Positions 1 through 7,486 of a stretch of 13,765 nt of DNA are shown piece by piece; position 1 is the stretch's first letter; each line of letters starts with the position of its first letter. This DNA comes from Flavobacteriaceae bacterium (GTDB lineage: Bacteria > Bacteroidota > Bacteroidia > Flavobacteriales > Flavobacteriaceae): assembly GCA_030694835.1 (NCBI GenBank), contig JAUYUF010000252.1, positions 1-13,765 on the forward strand, read 5' to 3'. A program made the position numbers and the translations under genes. The notes beneath the pieces are model-generated. The model was not told where the DNA came from, ran no database searches, and worked only from the letters and a program-made list of their open reading frames with translations.

Positions 1-627
1 ATTGATTTTATTACATTTGAAAGTAAATTATCCCAAGAAGAGTTAATGTTGGATGATGAAAAATTACAAAATAAAACCTATCAAATTCAAGGAAAATATA
101 TTATCAGTTCTGTAAAATCAGGAGTTGTTTTAATTCATCAACAATATGCACATGAACGCATTTTATATGAAGATCTATTTAAATCAACTTCCTTAAATGA
201 GCATCCAATTCAACATTTATTATTTCCTTTAAAAGTTCATTTTGATGCTCTTGAAATAGAATTACTAAAATCTATTGCTGATGAAATTACTAGTTTAGGA
301 ATTGAAATTAAAGAATTTACTGAAGATTCTATTATAATTTCAGGAATCCCATCCTTAATAAAAGAAAATAAAATTATAGCTATTTTTGAAGAGTTAATTC
401 ATACATTTCAAAAAGATATTCCAATGAATAGTTTTAGCATTACTGATTTAATTATTAAAAGTATGCTTAACAATTTATGTATAAAATCAGGCACAAAACT
501 TTCTGAAAAAGAACAAGAAGAATTAGTAAATAAATTATTTATTTGCAAAGAACCAAGTATTTCTCCGTTTGGCAAAAAAACATTTACAACGCTGACTGTG
601 GAAGATTTTGATAATTATTTCAATTAA
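1..627 (+). CDS. mutL: DNA mismatch repair protein MutL, C-terminal part (5' end outside window)
   Basis: The frame is open from base 1 to the TAA at 625-627, so this is the last 208 residues of a longer gene; the internal ATG at 46 is not the real start. It is the dimerisation domain of MutL, the mismatch-repair mediator that links MutS to downstream nicking and excision. The diagnostic segment is GVVLIHQQYAHERILYE (partial residues 41-57), equivalent to the family's LIDQHAAHERILYE. Compared with nuclease-type MutL, the DQHA(X)2E(X)4E motif reads HQQYAHERILYE: the Asp and first His are replaced, both Glu (52, 57) remain. The ACHAA-like segment reads LNNLC (156-160) and the CPHGRP-like segment reads SPFGKK (188-193). 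The N-terminal ATPase is not in the window. The next gene starts three bases after the stop, suggesting an operon. Identification is firm; loss of nuclease activity is inference. Confidence 0.93.
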   Translation: MDFITFESKLSQEELMLDDEKLQNKTYQIQGKYIISSVKSGVVLIHQQYAHERILYEDLFKSTSLNEHPIQHLLFPLKVHFDALEIELLKSIADEITSLGIEIKEFTEDSIIISGIPSLIKENKIIAIFEELIHTFQKDIPMNSFSITDLIIKSMLNNLCIKSGTKLSEKEQEELVNKLFICKEPSISPFGKKTFTTLTVEDFDNYFN

Positions 628-630
628 ATT

Positions 631-1371
631 ATGGGTAGAATCACAGATACTATTAAGCATTTAATCATCCTAAACGCCTTATTCTTTTTAGCCACTTTTG
701 CTGTCGGGCCAATAGTTCAGGAGCAAATGGCTCTATATTTTCCTAAAAATGAAAACTTCGCTATTTGGCAATTTGTTTCACATATGTTTATGCATGGAAG
801 TTTTATGCATATTTTATTTAATATGTACGGATTGTGGGCTTTTGGCTCGCCGTTAGAGCAAATGTGGGGTCGAAATAAATTTTTATTTTTCTATTTCTCT
901 GCCGGAATTGGAGCAGGATTAATTTATACAGGAGTTAATTATTTTCAATTTCAGCAAATTTATCAAGATTTGATTGGACTTGGCTTAACGGATGTTGATA
1001 TTCAGAGTATTTTAGAAACTGGAAAATACAATTCTGATATAATAACCTATATTTCTGCCGAAAAACTCAATAGTTTTTACAGTATTTTTCATGTACCCGC
1101 CGTAGGTGCATCTGGAGCTTTATATGGAGTTTTAGTCGCATTTGCTATGCTATTTCCAAATGCTGAATTGATGTTAATTTTTGTTCCTTATCCAATTAAA
1201 GCTAAATATTTTATTCCGGTTATTGTTGGTCTTGACTTATTTTCTGGAGTAACAGGATTCTCCATTTTTGGTGGCGGAATTGCTCACTTTGCACATGTTG
1301 GTGGCGCTATTATAGGATTTATAATTATGTGGTATTGGAAAAAAAATCAATTTAGACGTTGGGATTTATAA
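631..1371 (+). CDS. Rhomboid family intramembrane serine protease (first of tandem pair)
   Basis: A 246-residue inner-membrane protease that cleaves transmembrane substrates within the bilayer; its substrate is unknown. Six hydrophobic segments fit the basic rhomboid fold (roughly residues 10-28, 58-80, 83-103, 158-176, 190-210, 218-236). Catalytic Ser161 lies in GASG at the start of TM4 and catalytic His222 in AHVGGA in TM6; the oxyanion-side H60xxxN64 motif sits in TM2, preceded by HMFMHGSFMH. The WGR motif of the L1 loop region (about residues 79-81) is present. A polar stretch of about 50 residues (104-157) separates TM3 and TM4, longer than in GlpG. All key residues are intact, so it should be active. 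It starts three bases after mutL and ends three bases before a second rhomboid gene. Confidence 0.95.
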   Translation: MGRITDTIKHLIILNALFFLATFAVGPIVQEQMALYFPKNENFAIWQFVSHMFMHGSFMHILFNMYGLWAFGSPLEQMWGRNKFLFFYFSAGIGAGLIYTGVNYFQFQQIYQDLIGLGLTDVDIQSILETGKYNSDIITYISAEKLNSFYSIFHVPAVGASGALYGVLVAFAMLFPNAELMLIFVPYPIKAKYFIPVIVGLDLFSGVTGFSIFGGGIAHFAHVGGAIIGFIIMWYWKKNQFRRWDL

Positions 1372-1374
1372 TAC

Positions 1375-2193
1375 ATGGATAACTTCAATAGCATCCTTTT
1401 AAAGATTAAGAATAGTTCAATCATTGAGAAACTATTAATTTTAAATAGTATCTTTTTTCTGATAACACTATTTACAAAATCGCTTTTTATAAAATGGTTC
1501 GCTTTAAATACTGATTATAATTTACTATTTTTAAAACCATGGTCATTATTTACTTACGCATTTCTTCACAATAATTTTTTTCACTTATTTTCTAATCTTC
1601 TGATCTTGTATTATATAGGAGATTTATTTAAAACATTCTTTAACAATAAACAACTACTTTATTTATATTTTTACGGAGTATTTTCCTCCAGTATATTGTT
1701 TATAATTGTAGGTTATTTTATCAATTCAAACAGTACATTAGTTGGAGCATCTGGTGCTGTAACTGCTTTATTTGTTGCAGTTGCAACTAAGATTCCACAT
1801 TATAAAATACGATTACTCTTATTTGGTGATGTGAAAATATGGGTATTAGCTTTCATTTGGGTAAGTTTGAGTTTACTGCAATTAACAACCAATAATTATG
1901 GTGGTGCTGTTGCTCATATCGGAGGTGCTTTAATAGGTTATTTTTATGTTTATTTTCAATTAAATACTATTGATTGGAGAAAATTTATTACTTTTTCATC
2001 TGATAAAAGTGCTAAAAAAAAGACTAATTTAAAAACCATCTACAGAAAAAACACAAAAATAAAGATTTCTACTACAGGAACAGATCAAGAAAAGCAATCA
2101 AAAATAGATGCTATTTTAGACAAAATTAGTAAATCTGGTTATGATTCATTAACTCAAGAAGAAAAATCGTTTTTATTTAAACAAGGAAAATAA
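1375..2193 (+). CDS. Rhomboid family intramembrane serine protease with C-terminal soluble tail (second of tandem pair)
   Basis: A second, divergent rhomboid of 272 residues. The catalytic dyad is Ser126 (GASG) and His181 (AHIGGA), with H70xxxN74 in TM2, so it also looks active. Six membrane segments fall roughly at residues 16-36, 70-87, 92-116, 124-140, 152-170 and 176-196. Unlike its neighbour it has a short TM3-TM4 connection and a charged tail (about 200-272). The tail contains a lysine-rich linker and ends in a conserved-looking block, IDAILDKISKSGYDSLTQEE, followed by KSFLFKQGK. I recall this block (DUF6576-like) as common at the end of Bacteroidota rhomboids; its role is unknown. The pair differ in loops and tail, so this is an old duplication or two subfamilies rather than a recent copy. 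Spacing of 3 bases upstream and 16 downstream supports co-transcription. Confidence 0.94.
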   Translation: MDNFNSILLKIKNSSIIEKLLILNSIFFLITLFTKSLFIKWFALNTDYNLLFLKPWSLFTYAFLHNNFFHLFSNLLILYYIGDLFKTFFNNKQLLYLYFYGVFSSSILFIIVGYFINSNSTLVGASGAVTALFVAVATKIPHYKIRLLLFGDVKIWVLAFIWVSLSLLQLTTNNYGGAVAHIGGALIGYFYVYFQLNTIDWRKFITFSSDKSAKKKTNLKTIYRKNTKIKISTTGTDQEKQSKIDAILDKISKSGYDSLTQEEKSFLFKQGK

Positions 2194-2209
2194 ATAGTAA
2201 TTTAACAGC

Positions 2210-3223
2210 ATGAAAAATCTGTCATTTGTAGATAAAGTATTATTTATCATCAATAATTTGATGGCTTTTTCACTTGTATTATCTTATTTTCTACCCTTTT
2301 TCTCTCCTGAAAAATATGCTAAAATAGCCATCATCAGTTTAGCAGTTCCTTTGTTAATTTTCATCAATGTTGCTTTTGCTTTATTTTGGATGATTAAATT
2401 TAAAAAACAATTTATCCTTTCTGTTTTTGTATTATTAATCGGATTTAAATATGTGAATTCCTTATATAAAATTTCTGATGAAGAAGTTAATATTGAAAAT
2501 TCTGGGATAACGATAATGAATTATAATGTACGCATGTTTAATTTATACCAATGGATAGATGATAAGACTATTAATGCTAAAATTATTACATTTATCAATA
2601 CGGAAAACCCTGATATTTTATGCCTTCAAGAATATCATGCTTCCGAAAAGAAAAACATTTCATATCCATTTAATTATATTAAAACAAATCAAGATAGATC
2701 TAAAATTGGTCAGGCTATTTTTTCCAAGTATAAAATCATTAATTCTGGTTCATTAAATTTCGAATTCAGTGGAAATAATGCCATTTTTGCTGATATAGTT
2801 ATCAAAAAAGATACTGTAAGAGTATATAATATTCATTTAGAATCATTGAGAATAAATCCATTAAAGGAAAATTTTGGCGAAAAAGATTCTGATCATTTAA
2901 GACGCAGATTCGAAAAAGCTTTCAAAAAACAAGTAGCACAAACTAATTTAATTTTAGAACATCAAAACAAATCACCCTATAAAATAATTATTAGTGGCGA
3001 TTTTAACAACACTCAATTCTCTTGGGTTTATAGAGAAATGAAAAAAGGAAAAAATGATGCTTTTGAAGAACATGGAAGTGGATTTGGAAAAACTTTTGAC
3101 TACCCTTTTCCTTTAAGAATTGATTATTTATTAGTTGATGAATCTATAGAAATTGCTCAATTTAAAACGTATAATATTAAATATTCAGACCATTTTCCAA
3201 TAATGGCAAGAATAGAACTTTAA
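2210..3223 (+). CDS. Membrane-anchored endonuclease/exonuclease/phosphatase (EEP) family protein
   Basis: A 337-residue protein with three predicted transmembrane helices (about residues 10-30, 37-60, 66-82) followed by an EEP (DNase I-like) domain from about residue 98 to the end. The metal and phosphate-handling residues are all visible: N106 in NYNVRMF, E141 in LQEYH, H209 in NIHLES, D264 and N266 in GDFNN, D305 in RIDYLL, and D327-H328 in SDHFP. Enzymes of this fold cut phosphodiester or phosphomonoester bonds in nucleic acids, phosphoinositides or sphingolipids; the sequence does not say which. An odd number of helices with a cytoplasmic N-terminus would put the catalytic domain in the periplasm, which argues against a role in MutL repair despite the shared operon. 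The stop shares the TTAA at 3220-3223 with the convergent OppA-like gene. Confidence 0.92.
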   Translation: MKNLSFVDKVLFIINNLMAFSLVLSYFLPFFSPEKYAKIAIISLAVPLLIFINVAFALFWMIKFKKQFILSVFVLLIGFKYVNSLYKISDEEVNIENSGITIMNYNVRMFNLYQWIDDKTINAKIITFINTENPDILCLQEYHASEKKNISYPFNYIKTNQDRSKIGQAIFSKYKIINSGSLNFEFSGNNAIFADIVIKKDTVRVYNIHLESLRINPLKENFGEKDSDHLRRRFEKAFKKQVAQTNLILEHQNKSPYKIIISGDFNNTQFSWVYREMKKGKNDAFEEHGSGFGKTFDYPFPLRIDYLLVDESIEIAQFKTYNIKYSDHFPIMARIEL

Positions 3224-4875
3224 CGTTTCTTCACTTGTTTTAAATTCAGTAAATTAATGGGATTTAAACCCAATCCATTGACATTTTTTTGAGAAAATCG
3301 AAGTACTTCATCATAATATAAAGGAACAATGGGAGCTGAACTCATCATTAAACTATCCATTTTTTGATACAAAAGATTACGCTTTACATCATCGGTAATA
3401 CTAAAAGATTTTTCATAGTATTGATCAAACAATTCATTTTTATAATGGAAATAATTAGGGCCATCCGGAGCAAAGTTTTTACTATAAAACAACGATAAAT
3501 AATTTTCAGCATCGGGATAATCTGCAATCCAACTTCCTCTAAAAACAGCTAATTTTCCAGTAGCTTTTGCTTGTTTTAAAGTAGATGGTGGCATTACTTC
3601 CACTTTTAAATCAATGCCAATTTTCTGAACTTCTCTTTGGATATATTCACATAAATCAACATATTGACTGTTTGTTGAAATCGTAACAATTGGATTTAAA
3701 TCTCCTGTTAACTTTTGGTATTCTTTTACTAATTTTTTAGCTTTCTCAATATCATAAGTATAGCCTATCACATTTTTTGATGAAGTTAAACCAATTGGAA
3801 CTATTCCGTGTTTTGCAGAAATCCCAATTCCATTTCTCATAAACAACATCATTTTATCACGATCAAATCCGTAGTTGATAGCTTTTCGTAATAACAAATG
3901 AACAGGTTTTTTTCCATCAATTTCATTTAAGTAAAACCCTAAATATTCAGTATTCAAGTAAGAACTTTTATTCATATTAATTTGTGATTTGTATTTCGGA
4001 TTTAATGTTCCGTCCTTTAATAATAATTCATCTTTATAAGAAGTGTCCAAACCTGAAATAAAATCTAAATTACCCTGTACAAATTGCATAAACTCACTTT
4101 GCTTATCTGGTAAAAAAGTAATAGCCACGGCTTCTAAATAGGGTAATGGAATATTCTTAGTATCCCTTTCATAATATAATGGATTCTTTCTGAAAACTAA
4201 TTTGGTGTTTTCTACCCAAAGTTTAAACTGAAAAGGTCCTGTTCCAATAGGATTTGAACGAAAATCATTACCATAAAAATCAACAATTTCTTTTGGCACT
4301 ACCGAACAATATTTCATCGTTAACAAGCCTAAAAAAGGCGGAAAACTTTCTTTTAAAGTAATTACAAAAGTAGAATCATTCTCAGCAGTATAATTCTGAA
4401 CATTTTTCAACACCCAACCTCCAGGAGAAGTCACTTGTTCATCCTTCAACCTATTAAATGAATAAACAAAATCAGAAGCTTTTACAGTTCGAGTACTATC
4501 TTTTCCAAATTTGAAATGTTTATGAAAAAAAACATCTTTTCTGACGTGAAATTCGTACACTTTACCATCATCAGAAATAGTCCATGATTGAGCAATATCT
4601 GGCTGTACTTTTAAAGAATCATCTAATTGTACTAATCCTGAAAATATTTGATTAACTGCCCAAATATTAGATTGATTCTTTGCAAAAGCAGGATCTAAAG
4701 AGGAAATATTAGTATGCTCGTTATACCTAAAAACATTTGTTTTATCTTCTTTTTCAAGTGTAGAACAATTTGTTAACAAAGAAAGATAAAGTACTATAAT
4801 TAAGTATTTAAGCACTTTAAATATTAATAATTTTTTGATGATTTCTTGATTCCTTTTTAAGCATTTTACGAACAT
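3220..4875 (-). CDS. OppA-like (SBP family 5) substrate-binding lipoprotein
   Basis: A family 5 extracellular solute-binding protein, normally the peptide- or nickel-capturing part of an ABC importer. Supporting segments are NISSLDPAFAKNQSNIWAVN near the mature N-terminus, then QIFSGLVQLDD, the SWTISDDGKVYEFHVRKDV block, SDFVYSFNRL, NPIGTGPF, and RKAINYGFDRDKM. With the ATG at 4875 the product has 551 residues. A hydrophobic stretch ends in LSLLTNC, a lipobox-like site with Cys37; Asn at -1 is unusual. The 36-residue leader is long, and a GTG at 4815 would give a more typical short signal peptide. An ATG at 4959 would run into mtaB and lies upstream of the likely promoter, so I reject it. No permease or ATPase gene is nearby, so this is an orphan binding protein; its ligand is unknown. 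Confidence 0.88.
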   Translation of the reverse strand: MFVKCLKRNQEIIKKLLIFKVLKYLIIVLYLSLLTNCSTLEKEDKTNVFRYNEHTNISSLDPAFAKNQSNIWAVNQIFSGLVQLDDSLKVQPDIAQSWTISDDGKVYEFHVRKDVFFHKHFKFGKDSTRTVKASDFVYSFNRLKDEQVTSPGGWVLKNVQNYTAENDSTFVITLKESFPPFLGLLTMKYCSVVPKEIVDFYGNDFRSNPIGTGPFQFKLWVENTKLVFRKNPLYYERDTKNIPLPYLEAVAITFLPDKQSEFMQFVQGNLDFISGLDTSYKDELLLKDGTLNPKYKSQINMNKSSYLNTEYLGFYLNEIDGKKPVHLLLRKAINYGFDRDKMMLFMRNGIGISAKHGIVPIGLTSSKNVIGYTYDIEKAKKLVKEYQKLTGDLNPIVTISTNSQYVDLCEYIQREVQKIGIDLKVEVMPPSTLKQAKATGKLAVFRGSWIADYPDAENYLSLFYSKNFAPDGPNYFHYKNELFDQYYEKSFSITDDVKRNLLYQKMDSLMMSSAPIVPLYYDEVLRFSQKNVNGLGLNPINLLNLKQVKKR

Positions 4876-4896
4876 AGAATTGAGGCGTTTGATTAT

Positions 4897-4930
4897 CAAA
4901 TGTAAATTATAAAAAAGTGTAACTTTGCAA
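4897..4930 (-). promoter_or_regulatory. Predicted Bacteroidota-type promoter of the OppA-like gene
   Basis: On the minus strand, TACATTTG at 4904-4897 matches the -7 consensus TAnnTTTG exactly. A TTG at 4930-4928 lies 23 bases upstream, at the long end of the known -33 spacing. Transcription would begin around base 4890, about 15 bases before the ATG at 4875, which supports that start over 4959. Confidence 0.5.
4920..4927 (+). promoter_or_regulatory. Predicted -7 element of the mtaB operon
   Basis: TAACTTTG matches TAnnTTTG exactly and ends 20 bases before the mtaB ATG, predicting a leader of roughly 14-18 bases. A clear -33 TTG at normal spacing is missing; the nearest TTTG (4888-4891) is 28 bases away. 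The element abuts the -33 triplet of the divergent OppA-like gene. Confidence 0.5.
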
Positions 4931-4947
4931 GCTATAAATGTAATGGA

Positions 4948-6279
4948 ATGAACGGACAAAAAAAAGTAGCATTTTATACCTTAGGTTGCAAACTCAATTT
5001 TTCTGAAACTTCTACAATTTCTAGAAATTTCAAAAAAGAAGGATTTGAACGCGTCAATTTTGAAGAAGTAGCAGATATTTATGTAATAAACACTTGTTCA
5101 GTAACTGATAATGCAGATAAACGTTTTAAAACCATCGTCAGAAATGCACTTAGAGTAAATGAAAAAGCTTTTATTGTTGCCATTGGATGTTATGCTCAAT
5201 TACAACCTGAAGAACTCGCTGCCGTTGATGGTGTTGATCTAGTTTTAGGAACTTCAGAAAAATTTAAAATCACCAATTATATTAATGATTTAACTAAAAA
5301 TGAAGTTAGTGAAATTCACTCGTGTGAAATTGAAGACGCTTATTTTTACGACAGCTCCTACTCTATTGGTGATAGAACCAGAGCGTTTTTAAAGGTACAA
5401 GATGGTTGTGATTATAAATGTACCTACTGCACAATACCATTAGCCAGGGGAATTTCTCGTAGCGATACTTTAGAGAATGTTCTAAAAAATGCAGCTGAAA
5501 TAGCAGCTCAAAATATCAAAGAAATTGTTTTAACAGGTGTCAATATTGGTGATTATGGTAAAGGTGAATTAGGAAATAAGAAACATGAACACACTTTTTA
5601 TGAATTAGTTAATGAATTGGATCAAGTTCCCGGAATTGAACGTATTAGAATTTCTTCTATTGAACCCAATTTATTAACAAATGAAACCATCGAATTTGTT
5701 TCAAAATCTCAAGCTTTTGTTCCACATTTTCACATTCCACTACAAAGTGGTAGCAATGAGTTATTAAAATTGATGAAAAGACGATATCCACGCGAAATAT
5801 TTGCAAATCGAGTAGAAACTATTAAAAAGTTAATGCCAAATGCGTGTATTGGAGTAGATGTAATTGTTGGATTTCCAGGTGAAACAGATGAATTGTTTTT
5901 AGAAACTTACCAGTTTTTAAATGAACTCAATATTTCTTATCTTCATGTTTTTACCTATTCAGAAAGACCCAATACAGAAGCTGTAACCATGGAAGGTGTT
6001 GTTCCAAAAAACGTTCGACATAAACGCAGTAAAATGTTGCGAGGTCTCTCAGCTAAAAAACGTCGCGCTTTTTATGAAAGTCAGATTGGAAATACTGTTG
6101 AAGTCCTTTTTGAAAATGAAAATAAAGATGGATTTATATTCGGTTTTTCTGATAATTATGTTCGGGTTAAAACTGTTTTTGACGAGAATTTAATTAATAC
6201 ATTACACAGTGTAACATTGAAAGAAATTGATGAAGCTGGAGAAGTACTAATCGATTTCAGTACTTATACTGTTTGCTGA
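4948..6279 (+). CDS. mtaB: tRNA (N6-L-threonylcarbamoyladenosine(37)-C2)-methylthiotransferase MtaB
   Basis: A 443-residue radical SAM methylthiotransferase that adds a methylthio group to t6A37 of ANN-decoding tRNAs, making ms2t6A. The UPF0004 N-terminal domain supplies three cluster cysteines: Cys14 (TLGCKLN), Cys50 (INTCSVT) and Cys81 (IGCYAQL). The radical SAM cluster motif CxxxCxxC is Cys154-Cys158-Cys161 (CDYKCTYC). Downstream are the family's IPLQSGS, MKRRYPRE and GVDVIVGFPGET segments. Residues of about 375-440 form a TRAM RNA-binding domain. The TLGCKLN start, rather than the MiaB or RimO signatures, and overall length point to the MtaB subfamily. It is the first gene of a tightly packed plus-strand operon; its TGA overlaps the ATG of the next gene by one base. 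Confidence 0.95.
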   Translation: MNGQKKVAFYTLGCKLNFSETSTISRNFKKEGFERVNFEEVADIYVINTCSVTDNADKRFKTIVRNALRVNEKAFIVAIGCYAQLQPEELAAVDGVDLVLGTSEKFKITNYINDLTKNEVSEIHSCEIEDAYFYDSSYSIGDRTRAFLKVQDGCDYKCTYCTIPLARGISRSDTLENVLKNAAEIAAQNIKEIVLTGVNIGDYGKGELGNKKHEHTFYELVNELDQVPGIERIRISSIEPNLLTNETIEFVSKSQAFVPHFHIPLQSGSNELLKLMKRRYPREIFANRVETIKKLMPNACIGVDVIVGFPGETDELFLETYQFLNELNISYLHVFTYSERPNTEAVTMEGVVPKNVRHKRSKMLRGLSAKKRRAFYESQIGNTVEVLFENENKDGFIFGFSDNYVRVKTVFDENLINTLHSVTLKEIDEAGEVLIDFSTYTVC

Positions 6280-6941
6280 TGGAAAAAATACACTTATATT
6301 TTGTTCCTGGATTAGCTGCAAGTTCTAAAATATTTGAGCACCTAACTTTTCCATCTCATTATGAAATTCATTATTTAGAATGGATAGACCCCATTAAAAA
6401 TGAATCAATTGAATCTTATGCTAAACGATTGAGTGCATTAGTTCTACATCAAAATCCCGTGTTAATCGGTGTTTCTTTTGGTGGCATCATCGTTCAGGAA
6501 ATGAAAAAATGTCTACAACCTCAGAAAACGATTATCGTTTCAAGCATAAAAACTAAATTTGAACATTCCTATTTGTCACGGTTAGCTAAATCTTCTAAAA
6601 TATATCGATTATTTCCATTTTTGGTAAACCATGCGCTAGAATTTTCACTTCGATTGGTTTTTGGTAAAAGAGCAACGGAACGAATTGGTTTATACAATTT
6701 GTATCTTTCTAAAAGAGATTACAATTATTTACAATGGTCATTAAGTAATGTCTTAAATTGGAAACGTGAAAATGCAGATCCCGAAATTGTCCATATCCAT
6801 GGAAATAAAGATGAAGTTTTTCCGATAAAATATATCAAAAATTGTATTATTGTAGAAAATGGTCGTCATATCATGATCTTAAATAAATCAAAAACAATCA
6901 GTCAATTAATTCAACAAAATATAGAATCTAATGAATATTGA
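6279..6941 (+). CDS. Alpha/beta hydrolase fold protein
   Basis: A small alpha/beta hydrolase of 220 residues with a complete catalytic triad by motif: Ser66 in the nucleophile elbow GVSFGG, Asp178 in HGNKDEVFP and His197 in GRHIMI. The oxyanion region VPGLAASSKIF follows strand 1. No signal peptide is present, so it should be cytoplasmic. Substrate is not predictable; esterase, lipase-like or thioesterase activity is possible. The ATG at 6279 forms TGATG with the mtaB stop, a classic coupled arrangement; upstream TTG (6273) and CTG (6276) codons in frame are less likely starts. Its 3' end overlaps rfbC by 11 bases, so translation of the two is probably coupled too. Confidence 0.87.
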   Translation: MEKIHLYFVPGLAASSKIFEHLTFPSHYEIHYLEWIDPIKNESIESYAKRLSALVLHQNPVLIGVSFGGIIVQEMKKCLQPQKTIIVSSIKTKFEHSYLSRLAKSSKIYRLFPFLVNHALEFSLRLVFGKRATERIGLYNLYLSKRDYNYLQWSLSNVLNWKRENADPEIVHIHGNKDEVFPIKYIKNCIIVENGRHIMILNKSKTISQLIQQNIESNEY

Positions 6942-7473
6942 AACAACACCGTTAAAAGATGTTTTACTACTAACACCAGCTGTTTTTAAAGACGATCGTG
7001 GTTATTTTTTTGAATCATTTAATGCTCAAAAAGTTGCTGATTTTATTAAATGTGAATTTGTGCAAGACAATGAATCATTATCGCAAAAAAACGTATTACG
7101 CGGATTACATTTTCAAATTCCTCCTTTTGCGCAAGACAAATTAGTTAGGGTAATTCAGGGAAGTGTTTTAGATGTGGCTGTAGATATACGAAAATCATCT
7201 CCAACCTATGGACAACACTTTTCAGTCGTTTTATCTGGAGATAATAAAAAACAATTATTTATTCCTGCTGGATTTGCTCACGGATTTGTAACATTAGAAG
7301 ATAACACTATTTTTAGCTATAAATGTTCTAATTATTATGAAAAAAGTGCTGAACAAACAATACTTTGGAATGATTTTAGTTTAAATATAGCATGGAATTG
7401 TGATCAACCTATATTATCTGAAAAAGATTTAATAGGTGAAAATTTTTCAACTTTTGAAAGTCCGTTTAACTAA
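6931..7473 (+). CDS. rfbC: dTDP-4-dehydrorhamnose 3,5-epimerase
   Basis: A 180-residue cupin enzyme that epimerises C3 and C5 of dTDP-4-keto-6-deoxyglucose in dTDP-L-rhamnose synthesis, feeding surface polysaccharides. Family signatures in order: FKDDRGYFFESFN near the start, NVLRGLHFQ with the catalytic base His60, VRVIQGSVLDVAVDIRKSSPTYG, FIPAGFAHGF, and the YKCSNYY segment with the probable catalytic Tyr130. Length matches the family (about 180). The partner genes rfbA, rfbB and rfbD are not in the window, so this epimerase is separated from the usual rhamnose cluster; they may lie elsewhere, or the enzyme may act on another dTDP-sugar. It overlaps the hydrolase gene by 11 bases and is followed 13 bases later by the transglycosylase. 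Confidence 0.95.
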   Translation: MNIETTPLKDVLLLTPAVFKDDRGYFFESFNAQKVADFIKCEFVQDNESLSQKNVLRGLHFQIPPFAQDKLVRVIQGSVLDVAVDIRKSSPTYGQHFSVVLSGDNKKQLFIPAGFAHGFVTLEDNTIFSYKCSNYYEKSAEQTILWNDFSLNIAWNCDQPILSEKDLIGENFSTFESPFN

Positions 7474-7486
7474 AAAACTTTTTATT

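Noticed and set aside
631..2193. Possibility that the rhomboid pair is a recent tandem duplication or a split gene
   Set aside because: Each has its own complete Ser-His dyad and six helices, and the loop and tail structures differ widely.
2559..2756. 65-codon plus-strand frame inside the EEP gene, and a similar one inside mtaB (5996-6193)
   Set aside because: Both are out-of-frame readings of well-supported genes with no family features of their own.
4876..4959. N-terminal extension of the OppA-like gene to an ATG at 4959
   Set aside because: It would overlap the mtaB start on the opposite strand, place residues unlike the family ahead of the signal peptide, and lie upstream of the predicted promoter.
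7436..7486. In-frame upstream ATG for the lytic transglycosylase
   Set aside because: It overlaps rfbC by 38 bases and adds 17 residues before an otherwise typical signal peptide.
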